Part shown: positions 10,903 through 21,600 of the stretch, in pieces | How the letters are laid out: every line of letters begins with the position of its first letter | How positions within the stretch are numbered: the stretch's first letter is position 1 | NCBI GenBank assembly: GCA_002751075.1 | Contig: NAOQ01000081.1 | Coordinates: 1 to 23,654 of the forward strand | Length of the DNA stretch: 23,654 bases | Source: Ichthyophonus hoferi | Taxonomy: Eukaryota; Opisthokonta; Ichthyosporea; Ichthyophonida; Ichthyophonidae | Reading direction: 5' to 3' | Notes under the pieces: model-generated | The model's database searches: none | Told to the model about the DNA's origin: nothing | Seen by the model: the letters and a program-made list of their open reading frames with translations, nothing else | Position numbers and translations under genes: made by a program

Positions 10903-11956
10903 GTAAGTTTATTCATTGGGAAGAAAGGAGTGTTTGTTTACCGCCTGTGGTGCATGCTTTAATAAATGAATGTTAACATCGGTCCAATTTTATGTATACT
11001 GTTTAATGTTACTTGTACATTAATCTACCATAACATGGTGCTAGGCCAAGCTATAGTTTATTATTGGGGTATTTTGCACGCGCTTCTAGTTTGGAGTTCA
11101 TTAAGCTATCTTTGTATTTTAAAACATTTGAAATGTAACTTGGCCAATTTATCACTACCCCTCATCTAACAAAGAACTTGAAATCTAGGGCCACCGAGGT
11201 TGCTCCTCGCCCTGTTTCTGGCTCTCTTCGCCCCGTTGTTCGTGGCCAGACCAGCAAGTACAACACTCGCGTCATGGCTGGACGTGGTTTCACCCTCGTT
11301 GAGCTCAAGACCGCTGGTATCCCCGTTAAGTTCGCTCGCACCATTGGTATCTGCGTCGACCACCGCCGTACCAACCGCTCTGAGCAGAGCCTTCTCGCTA
11401 ATGTTCAGCGCCTGAAAGAGTACCGCTCTCGCATGATCCTCTTCCCCCGCAACGTCAAGACCCCCAAGAAGGGTGACAGCACTGTACGTATTTTTCCTTT
11501 CCTTTTTTAAAACATTGTTATTAGGGTTATTATTGCATTGTTTTTGAGTTTTATAGTTTTGGATTTATTGGTTTTAAAATATTTAAAATATTATGATATA
11601 CTTATGAAGCTGTGTAGTGAATTGAATGACTGCATCTTGTAAACCAAATATTCAATTTTATTGAAGAATCGACTAGACTGCACCAAGCTTTATGTTTAAT
11701 TGAAAGGTTCTATCTAACATTATTATTACAACAGGCTGAGGAGATCAAGGTTGCTGAGCAGCTTACAGGTGATATTATGCCTATCCGTCAGCCCATCAGA
11801 AGGCACCGTGCCCGTGCCCTCACTGAGGAGGACAAGAACTTCAAGGCTTTCTACTCTCTTCGCATGGCTCGCTCCGATGCTGCTTTCGTCGGTGTCCGCG
11901 CCAAGCGCGCCAAAGCTAAAGCTGAGGCCGAGGCCCAGAAGGTCAAGAAGGAATAA
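10781..11956 (+). CDS. RPL13: 60S ribosomal protein L13 (eL13), complete, 3 exons
   Basis: This encodes eL13, a structural protein of the cytosolic large ribosomal subunit that binds 25S/28S rRNA. The exons are 10781-10902, 11189-11483 and 11735-11956, and together they give 212 residues, against 211 in human eL13. Family landmarks are clear: N-A-H-F-H-K-D-W near residue 10, T-W-F-N-Q-P-G-R-K with a basic run at 24-36, A-G-R-G-F-T near 73, the [15 protein letters not shown] block, and [13 protein letters not shown] before P-K-K-G-D. The C-terminus is an alanine/lysine-rich helix ending K-V-K-K-E. The start is the first ATG before the conserved N-terminus. Both introns are short (286 and 251 bases), begin gtaagt and gtacgt, and have a CTAAC branch-site match 20-25 bases before the acceptor. 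Codons favour C or G in third position despite the AT-rich surroundings, as expected for a highly expressed gene. Identification is near certain. Confidence 0.97.
10903..11188 (+). other. RPL13 intron 1
   Basis: This is a GT-AG intron of 286 bases with donor gtaagt and acceptor aaatctag. A CTAAC branch-site match lies at 11165-11169. I looked for C/D-box snoRNA signals and saw none. Confidence 0.93.
11189..11483 (+). CDS. RPL13: RPL13 exon 2
   Basis: It completes a split lysine codon and adds 98 residues, including A-G-R-G-F-T and the [14 protein letters not shown] block. It ends in phase 0 at G-D-S-T, before donor gtacgt. Confidence 0.95.
11484..11734 (+). other. RPL13 intron 2
   Basis: This is a GT-AG intron of 251 bases, very AT-rich. 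A CTAAC branch-site match lies at 11714-11718 and the acceptor is ttacaacag. I saw no snoRNA-like boxes. Confidence 0.93.
11735..11956 (+). CDS. RPL13: RPL13 exon 3
   Basis: It gives the last 73 residues and a TAA stop. It contains L-T-G-D-I-M-P-I-R and [11 protein letters not shown], matching the C-terminal third of eL13, then the basic/alanine-rich tail. An AATAAA overlaps the stop codon, and AT-rich sequence follows at once. Confidence 0.95.
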   Translation, partial: AEEIKVAEQLTGDIMPIRQPIRRHRARALTEEDKNFKAFYSLRMARSDAAFVGVRAKRAKAKAEAEAQKVKKE

Positions 11957-12947
11957 ATAATATAATATATTCTTCCTATTTACTTGCATTTATTTTTTTT
12001 GCGTTATATTTATGTTCATTTACAACAAGTGAGGTACCCAGGGACACGTGGAAGAGGTACTTTTTTATCAGCATTGGAAGCAAATGTACCTGATTATCCC
12101 ACAGTATTTTAGCTATTTATGTTCTTGACAGGTTTTTGGAAGCTATGCCTACACCAGGAGGTTATGTTTATATAATGGGGATAGTTCTTAATATGCCGGA
12201 ATTGTAAAACCTTAATAGAGGTGGGATACTATATTTTACCTCATTTATTTGGAAGCTATTTCACATTATGGCGGAGGTTGCAAGGGGTACATGTGGTGTG
12301 TTAATTTTTGAAGAAAGCTTGTTATAAATTGGATTTATTGGATAAGTTATGCTAGAGTAAAAGCCGAATATTTGCATATTTTCTAATAGTTTTTGTTAAC
12401 TCAATCCGTCTTTTTTTACAAATGCCATTATTTTCTAGTGTAGTTTATTTTTAAGGTAGCTATAAAGTAATAAATGTTTTTCATATTATGTGGTGTTCTG
12501 GATGTCTTACGATTGCATTGATTGTAATGAAGGTTAAATTATTATGTTTTAGATTTGAGTTTATTGTTCAATGATTTATTTCATATCATTTTTGATATTG
12601 AACTAGAGTCGTTTACACTCTTATGTTAGTTCTGTGGATTATGCTTTTATTTATATAAGGGAGTGTAAATAACTTATCATTTATGCATTGGCAAAGATAT
12701 AATATATGCAATCACATAGGATGGACTTTAGTTATAATAAATATGTGAACATAAATATATTAGCACACGCTATTGCCTATTACATGTTAAGCACCTGAGG
12801 GCCTCTAAATTTATCCCAAAATTACATAAAAGAAAGATCACAATATTCGTTTTTGTTGTTACATAAATAGTAAATAGCATTGCGTGATTAAGGTGTGGTT
12901 ATTGTATTAGATTTTGAAAATAAATAAACAATGGTGAAGGCTATAGA

Positions 12948-12989
12948 TAAACAATAGTTACAGAATTACTATTCTATAACTATTGTTTA
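12948..12989. repeat. Inverted repeat / hairpin, 17-base arms, 8-base loop
   Basis: The arms 12948-12964 and 12973-12989 pair at 16 of 17 positions around the loop attactat. It lies about 1 kb beyond the RPL13 stop, too far to be a simple 3' processing signal. It may be a small foldback element. Confidence 0.7.
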
Positions 12990-13457
12990 GTCATGAAAAA
13001 GATCATTTTGTTTACATGCAGGGCTAGAACATTTATCTAAATAAATTGACATTATATTGGTACTATTTTGTGATTGGATAAATTATGTTTTAAAAGATTA
13101 TGAAAATGCTAAATCATAATATTTCACAAAATTAATCGCAAACTAGTCTAGATCTCTTTGCTTAATCTTTTTTTTTTGTTTATTTATTCCGATTTATCTA
13201 TTATTAGATTGTGCCTTTAAATACACGTGGTTCTTGCCTAAATAAAAGCTAAACACCAACGACAAAATATGCGACTAAGACTGAGAGTTTACATTCACAG
13301 TAGCTTCGGCGTTCCTGTTTTGGGTTTTAAATTTAAATCTAATATATAATGAATTTTACGCCAAATTAGCTATTACGTATGTTAATATACTTAGTATGTG
13401 CTTCTCTCTATGCGTGCGAAGCACATGTAATTTAAATCAAGTTTTCCAATTTTTCAT

Positions 13458-13593
13458 TCACCAATTGCTGAGATGTTAATAATTAATGCTTTTATTAATT
13501 ATATTAAATTTAATAGATAAATAGGTATTGGTGATTATTGATATTTATGATTTATAACACATATGATTGGTGAGCCTAATCAATCTCACCAAT
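13458..13593. repeat. Cluster of four inverted TCACCAAT units
   Basis: TCACCAAT occurs forward at 13458-13465 and 13586-13593, and reversed (ATTGGTGA) at 13527-13534 and 13566-13573. The last two units form a perfect 9-bp stem around a 10-base loop. The first pair flanks a 77-base AT-rich palindromic stretch. Confidence 0.6.
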
Positions 13594-15581
13594 AAAAATT
13601 GCATACTTAATCTACACGACAGCGGAGTTAAAAGTAAACAAAAAACAAACCAACATTAATATAATTATATCGTACAGTAACTAGTAAGTATGCCCAACTT
13701 TCTCCGAGTACACAGATGCTGCGTTTTCTTTTCATATATATGAAATAATTCCACAGTTATATTAGCAATTTAAGGTCAAAGTCAAGGTTTTTTTCAACCG
13801 TTATAAAAATTCAATTATAAGGAAGGAGAGCCTGGCTGGCACAAGAGCACTCATTTATGTGAACTGAGTTGGAAATTTTTATACTTCCCGTTCTCCACTT
13901 GAAATTATATACATATAGTAGTTCATAAGTTCTTATGATCATCTCCGCTCAACCATAACCATAAAGTAGCTACTCATGCTTTAACTCAACAATTTATACA
14001 CCTTTTTCCTTTTTGCCTCCTAGGTCCCTTCCATCCGTCAAGAGTGGGAAGTTATTTTATGAGATGGGAGGTAACGATGAAGGTAGCACTAACCAAATAC
14101 CATTCCTCATTTTCAAAAATTACTAGAGTGATTGAGCACATATTTAATAATTTTTGGCTTTGCAGTTGGGCGTAATTAACATTTGCCTCACAAGCAACCT
14201 AGTATTGTAACGCGATAGAGATGTGGACATATACTTTGACTAGGGCTGTTAGTTTGGTTTCCTAATGGAAATGTAGGACTTGAAAATAACAGGGAAGGGG
14301 CAGACGTATTACAATGTATGTGCGGACTCATTAACGTTTACACCGATTTATGAGCACTTTACTGTAATCCTTTTAGGATGTTCCATACTCTTAGTCACTT
14401 ATCCTCTCGATATACTTTCTCTATCCACCATAGTTTTATATATACAGTTTTCTATCTTTTTCTTAATCTACCTTCTCACCTATACCTCCAAAGAGAAATC
14501 TACATTGAGGAGCCAGCATGGCAGCCGAAGATCCCCTCTCAGAACCCACTTGCCAATGACATTCGCGATTGACATTCAATAAGGAAACAGTCATGGGTTA
14601 GGCATCTATAGCATGTAGTAAAATAACACCTTAACGGGCAGATGTTGGTGTAGCGAGAAGTGTGCTAACAAGTAAAAAGGGAAATATTCGCTAATATATA
14701 GGAATATATATGATAGAGTTCAAATATGATGGAGAGTATAGACATATTAGATGATCTCTTCCTTATTCATTATCCTTTTTAATATAGTATAGTATATGAT
14801 ATTATATTATCGTATATATGTATGTTTATATTCCTTCAATCCAAATATCGGACCATCCCTATTCTTCTGCTGCATAACATGAACTAATAAAATGATGTCC
14901 CAAAAGTAATATCGTGGTGTAACTAATTATCACCGTAATATCTTGGACTATATATCTATCTCTATTTTATCATTTTATATTAATCTGCACATTCACACTA
15001 TCCAGCAGCCAGTTTCATCTATATTATTCAAGACAATAAGGCAAAGATATTCAAGTATATATAGAAATATTCATCTTCCAGGGTTTCATATAGTTTTAGT
15101 TATATATATCCCAGTGGGCCGGGTCGGCAGCATCAAGCCTTACGTAAAAGTTTACTTTAGTTCACTGTAACTGACAGTAGAAAATAAACCAATAATGAGT
15201 CCAATATAGATAAGAGGCTAGGTTTAAGACAGAAGATAGACCAATTAACATAAAAATTAAATATTACAGTGATTTATGTTGCAATGAGTCGTACATTTAT
15301 TTATTTAATGGTACAATATACCCAATAATTCATCTTGACTTTACATCTCATTGTTAAGGGAGGAAGAGGAAGGACAGCATAATAAAATGAATATCAGGGA
15401 CCAATAGCAGGATGGTATTGGACATAGGGAAAAAGAGAGAAATTAAACTAGCCAATAAGGTGGTCTACATAATATGTATAATTCACATACTATGGGATAT
15501 CATACGATATCATACATTTTTCATAATAATCTTCATGCCAATTACATATAACTACCCATCCGCATTCAAGGATTAATCAGT

Positions 15582-15668
15582 TCACAACAAATGAGAAAAA
15601 AAGGGAATGGTCTTGTCTGTTTTAAGGGCTAATTCCAATTCGCTGGGATCCAGATTAAGGCGTAGTCT
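15582..15668 (-). CDS. ORC1: ORC1 terminal exon
   Basis: After acceptor cttcctacag it reads [16 protein letters not shown] and ends F-F-S-H-L-L with a TGA stop at 15582-15584. It aligns with the last strand of the winged-helix domain (R-V-R-L-N-V-S..D-V-L-Y-A-L-K in human). It is too short for simple open-frame listing, but the phase and position fit exactly. Confidence 0.9.
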   Translation of the reverse strand, partial: RLRLNLDPSELELALKTDKTIPFFSHLL

Positions 15669-18600
15669 CTGTAGGAAGGGTCAAGTGAGCACTGGGCGGT
15701 CATACATACATTAGACTATAATGTAAACATGACTTATGTCTACATGTACACGCAGTTTTTAAACTTGTCTGTTAGCACATCTCCCTACCTGGCGGTCTAT
15801 TTTCAGCTGTCTCTATATCTCTCTTTATCTATACCTATATTTCTCTCTGTCTCTCTATCAGCCCGATTATCTCTATCTCTCTATCTATCAAAGCCTAGCA
15901 ATACATGTTTTGTTATGATAGTAATAATGTACTGTATAGTGTATTTTATACATTACCTTTTATTTATCAGCCCATTACAACCTATTTCCATTACCACTAC
16001 AGGAAAGAAAGCACAAAGACCCCTAATATATGAAAAATTATATATCATAGAGAAGAAGAAAAACTGACACAATACATCGTACCCGAACAAGAAACCAAAT
16101 AACATAAAAAAGAGAAAGCTTATTGCTCTTGCATGGCTAAATTTCAAACATATATGTATGGATAGGGGCATGATGTACGCACACATACATCATACAAGCA
16201 TATTCACACATTCATATTCATACCTGATATGGCCCAGTATGAGGATTCTCTGAAATCAATAAACGTATTCCAGCCAGACGGGTACAAATAGATGTAAGGG
16301 ACGTGACAGTCAGCGACTCAATAGCGTGCATTTGACAGATAGCTTTGTGTCTATTGGCTACCTGTATCACGTAGGACAAGGTGAGAACCACGTGGTAGGT
16401 CAGGAGACCAATTGATAACATACGATAAAATATAATATAATATAACATAATATAACATGGTACAATATGGTATGGCATGACATGGTGCGACATAATAGGA
16501 TATAGTGTGATAGGATAGGGTAGGATAAAATACAATAACCAAAATTAAAGAAATAATTGGGTCGCCACATAGACATGTATATAAGCAATATAGTATTGAA
16601 TCGTTATCCTAAAAAACAAGAAGGAATATTTAAACAAGATAATAGGATTGATATGTTATTCAATGGTGCATCAGTAGGGTTTGAATAACATGCTACAGTA
16701 TAATAATTCATATCGCACTGCACGTACCATCTGGAATGCAGCCTCCTCCACTCCTCTTCCTCTAAATTCTAATAATAGTGCCGCCAGAAACAGTTTTTCG
16801 TAAGAGGAACAGTGTGTAATAGCTTGAATCCAAGACGAAGTGAACATACGTTTTATTACTATCTCCACCTCTCTTAGACCGACTTTTGCATTTACTGTAT
16901 AGGTGCATATAAGTGCAGAAGAGGGTCAGTCTCATGATTGATTTCCACGAGTCAGTATACCACCAATCAAAACACAAGATTGGTCTGGCCTTTCAGCTTT
17001 CTCTTTCTTCATTCCTCAAAATCCAGATCATGCTTTATTCAGCCAAGAATAACTACTTCTATTAATAACATCCACATATGCTTTAACTTTCCGCACCTGT
17101 TCTTCATTATAATAATACACCAATGATACTCCCCCAATAAACAGGCTATATAAACATACCATACCATAAGATATTATCCTATCATCCTAACCTATATATA
17201 ACCATATATAGGCAATAATCTAGGCGAAGGTGAAGGGTACTCAGAGAGGATTGGTGCATCATTAGATCAACAGTTTTCTGATCCAATAAGTTGTTTATAT
17301 GCAATTATGTAGATTTACGCCAACCTATGTCTTCTCATCAAAAGTACTGGTGTCCTATATAATTACAAATAATATAATATTACAGTTATTATTTCCTCTA
17401 TCTCCTACACCTTATGTTTCTCTTTTAAACCAATTCATTCACCGTGAATTTATACATATATGAGAGAAAACAGACAATGGTAATTCTATCTTCCTCCCTC
17501 TCCCTTTCTCTCACTATAAGATACCACCCGCTAGAATACATGCATTTCATTACCTTGATGATATATCATAATTTGTCATGGTTACAATGGTTACACATAC
17601 CTTCTCCTGCCTTCGCCTTTGCCTCCGCGATCTCGGTTGCATAGCGACAGATATCCAATGCACGTCGAGCATCTCCAGATGCCGCCGCAACCTTTCTTGT
17701 ACACAGCTGAATAGCTTCCGGCTGAATACATACAAGTTATATATGTATAAGTATATGTATATATATATTCATATTTATAAATATATGTTTAGGTGAGTGA
17801 ATAGTTCTTAGTACAAATACAACATACATCGTATACCAGAATAGCCATACCAGATGTATAATGGTGATAACAATTAAAGTACAATATATACTACGCATTT
17901 CACAGACGTGTATCCAATTTTCCTATTCCCGGTATGTCGATGTCGCGTTCTACAAGTAAATCATCCCTAATCTTTATAAGCACCACGCGGTATATGCATA
18001 CACACTTACTTATATATATATATATACATATGCACATACAGTTTTATACTATATTCTAGGCCACACACATGCACACCTTAAATACATCGAGACCAGATAA
18101 ACGGGCATCAATAATATCTACAAGTTGCGTGTAAGTATAGGGCTCAAATGTGACGCGGCATAAACCCAGTCTACTGGCCACTTTCTGTGAGAGCATTCGT
18201 TCAGGCAAATCCATGGTGTTGGCGATCGTAAGCACAATTAGACGTGCGTGTTCACTCATGGGCCTATAAGGGAAAAGAGATAAAAATATAAAAAGATAAA
18301 TGGATTAGAAGATAGAAAGATATATAAAAATAAAATATACATATGTAGAGAGAAAAAGGTCAAAGAAAGAGAAAGAGAGAAATGGAAATAAAAGAAAAGC
18401 TAAACACACAGAGAGGGTAGAAAAAATAAAATAAAAGATTAAGAGAGACAGAATAGGCCATTAAGCTATGTCAGTAACCAAGTCTTATTGGAAAGAACTG
18501 TCAATTATTAGAGATCGAGTAATCACTGTTCATGATTATTTATTCCTAGGGAAAAAAAAAAAACGTTGTATATAAGGTTACGTAGGTCTATAGCTATATA

Positions 18601-21600
18601 TACATATATGTAGACATACACAATTCAAGTATATGCATATAAACAGGCCTATACTATATAGATAGGCGTCCATGTGGATAAATTGCTAAGTATACATCTG
18701 TATGTATATAAAGGAATATTGGTTTTAAAAGGGAAAAAAGAATAAACAATTGGAATTCATATGGTAAAAATATAAGTCACCAATCAACCACAACCAATAC
18801 ACATCTTACCAATTAAAGAACTCGTACATAACATTGTGTTTATTGCCGACAATCAATTGGTCCAGCTCATCCACTAATAAAACAATACATTCCCTTCTAG
18901 GAGAGGGAGTGGTGAAGTATGTTTCTAATAGGTCTAGGCCATGCTTAGGGGTGACTTGCTCTCCTGTTAGTAGCTAAGGTAGGAGGGTGTGCGGAAGAGA
19001 GGGAGGGGTAAAGAGAGAGGGAAAGAGAGAGATATAGCGGCAGTTGCAGCCATAAATAAGCAATTAATCAATTAGCAAATTAATTAATTGTGAGTGTGCG
19101 TAAATAGATGTATATATATCCGACTCCATATTGGAGAAATGGTTGTTAGGGGTGGCTGCAAAAGCCAATAGGCGACGAGGAATAAATGAATTATTTATGT
19201 GTATAAGGTGAACGAGAGCACTTAGTAAGACACGCACAATCCAATTAGAAAGCATAGTTAAATATAGGAGAGGGAAAGAGAGAGAAAGAATCAGAGCTAG
19301 TGTACGTGTAACGGGTAGTACAACTACTATGTGAAATATAGCTTACTATTTATTACCAGGTGTCTATATATCTCGCCCAATCTCTGCTACCACTCACATA
19401 CCTACCTCCACCCCCCCCCATTCATCCAATGGGAATATATTCCCCTTCCTTTTCCTCCAATCATCTTTAATATCTACTCATCTATCTATCTATCTATCTA
19501 CCTATTACCTATGTATCTATATAGGCGTATTTGGAAGTATAGAGGTTTTCTTTTTTGAAGTATCTGTGCATTTCCTTCTTTTTCAAAAATGTGTATTTTT
19601 TTTATGTTTATATCTTGTTTCTGATTTAGTTTTAATCTTTATTTTGTCGTTGATTTACACCTTAAGCTATTTGTTATGAATATTCATTTGTCACCTAATT
19701 TTTCATGGATACATGCATTATATATTAGTACAGGCCAATAAAAAAATGTGGTAAATCCCTTTAGTATTGTAAATCTATGATTACACTCTTCCATCTCTAA
19801 AATGAAAATAATTAACTATACTTAACCCCCGTTTTGGTTTTAAGCAATACCTTTCATATGTAGTAGATGTAACTGTACAAATAAAAGAAAACAAAAACAA
19901 AATAAAAAATAACTAAGTAGATTAATTAATCTCTTTACAATGACACGGAGAGGCCAAGCAAATATGACTGATGCTATTAGTTTCTACCTACGGAGAACAC
20001 ATACATACATACAGTACAACTATACTAGCTGTACCAATTACAAGATAGCAAACAGACCAATAGAACTTTTGGATGAATGAGAGATCATTTAGTGAGTGAA
20101 TATAAACATTAAAAACACGTACGAAAATTCTAAAACCCCATCACCTTCCACTATAAATTACAACACTATCAAAATTTCAGACAATTGAAATCTTTTCCCA
20201 ATACCCCGTCCGCACTAACGTCCATTGCCTTGTCTTACCTCCCAGACTTTAGAGTAAGCTTGTAAAGGCTCAGTTAATCTCATTCCATTAATCTCTATAA
20301 AAACAAATGGGGGAAGATCGCCATCCTCGACAGTTGCTTGGAGTCGCCGCATTACTTCGTGTACTGGAAAGCAAGGAAAAGAGTGTAGAAAACAATGAGA
20401 TTGTAGTTGTAATAACATAGCATGTATAGTCATGGTGTTATTACTGCCAAAAGAATCAACACCAGACTCAACTGGTTGGCCTCCTAATAAAGTATTTGAA
20501 TTATTTGGATTATCTACTTCAACTTATTAGACGACTATAAACATAGAATAAAAGCATTGAATAAAAACATAGAATAAAAACATAGAATAAAAACATAGAA
20601 TAAAAATACAGAGGACATAAGTCGAGAAATAAAAAAAATTGGCGACTGGGAGCCGTGTTTATTAATAGTTGTTTTTGTTTTTGTTTCTTTTGCACTTTCT
20701 CGACCGTTGTTTATCGCGGGTATTAATTTTAGTTATTGTATGTGTGATGGAAGAAAAGTAAAAAATATAAATCAAGGTCGATTACACTACGTTATATATA
20801 AGCATAAGTCAATAGATACACACACACCCATACATATATATACATACTCATATATAACAAATCTAGAAGCATAGCCAATGTATAGCAAATGACTAATTAC
20901 ATAAAAATACCAATCACCATACATGCTAGATCCAGAATAGATAGTGCTAATATTCCTATAGTTGTTTTTGTGGTATATACCCCAATAAAATACAAACATA
21001 TATATATATACAAGCCAGTAAAATACATATCAATAAAAAGCTATAGTAAAGTAAGGTATACAATATTGCAACATTCAAGACTTGCTCACAAAAAATATAC
21101 CAATTAGGCCAGTTATAACCTGTATGACCACTGGTTGTTTACGAAAAATTAATTAATTGGTTGAACAAGAATAATAAAAAATGTAAAAAAATATATCTGT
21201 AGATAAAGGAAACCTTAAATAGACCAATAGAATCCAAGGCTAATTGCATTGATTATACCAAGCTACACTCAATTGTTTTATTAATGCATAGTTAAATGGC
21301 TAACCCCGATAATAATAGTCCAATGAAAGCGAAGCCCAGTAATAAATGAGTATGTTATCTTGGGGTAGGGCCAAAAACAAAATGTCCATCATCCATTTAA
21401 GAATAAGAAGACAACATAACTTAGCATAACATAATATAACATAACAAAACATAATATAACATAACACAACGCACAACATAATACAACATAAAATAATTGG
21501 AAATAAATTAAGTATTTGCTAACGATGACAAGTGTTAAATTATGTTTAGCAAGGTACCAGGAAAAGGTATTGTTATCAGAAAAGTAGCAAATATATATGA

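Larger units (their letters stand above)
11957..15581. other. Convergent intergenic region between RPL13 and ORC1
   Basis: This 3.6 kb stretch separates the 3' ends of two convergent genes. I recognise no gene in it. It contains a strong hairpin at 12948-12989, a cluster of inverted TCACCAAT units at 13458-13593, and two GC-richer patches near 13990-14130 and 14505-14575. An open frame at 14280-14582 (100 codons) has no recognisable motif. The length is generous for a fungal 3'-3' spacer, so decayed mobile DNA is possible. Confidence 0.65.

Noticed and set aside
11162-11415. Long antisense and alternate-frame open frames over RPL13 exon 2
   Set aside because: They are shadows of the GC-biased RPL13 coding frame.
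11726-11989. 87-codon minus-strand frame over RPL13 exon 3
   Set aside because: It is antisense to the well-supported eL13 C-terminus and has no family resemblance.
14280-14582. 100-codon + strand frame
   Set aside because: It is low-complexity Ser/Thr/Leu/Tyr composition typical of AT-rich non-coding sequence, with no motif.
16218-16588. Overlapping minus-strand open frames rich in Tyr, His, Met and Ile
   Set aside because: Their N-terminal halves are translations of the 5-bp-periodic repeat. Only the ORC1 exon H part of one frame is real coding sequence.
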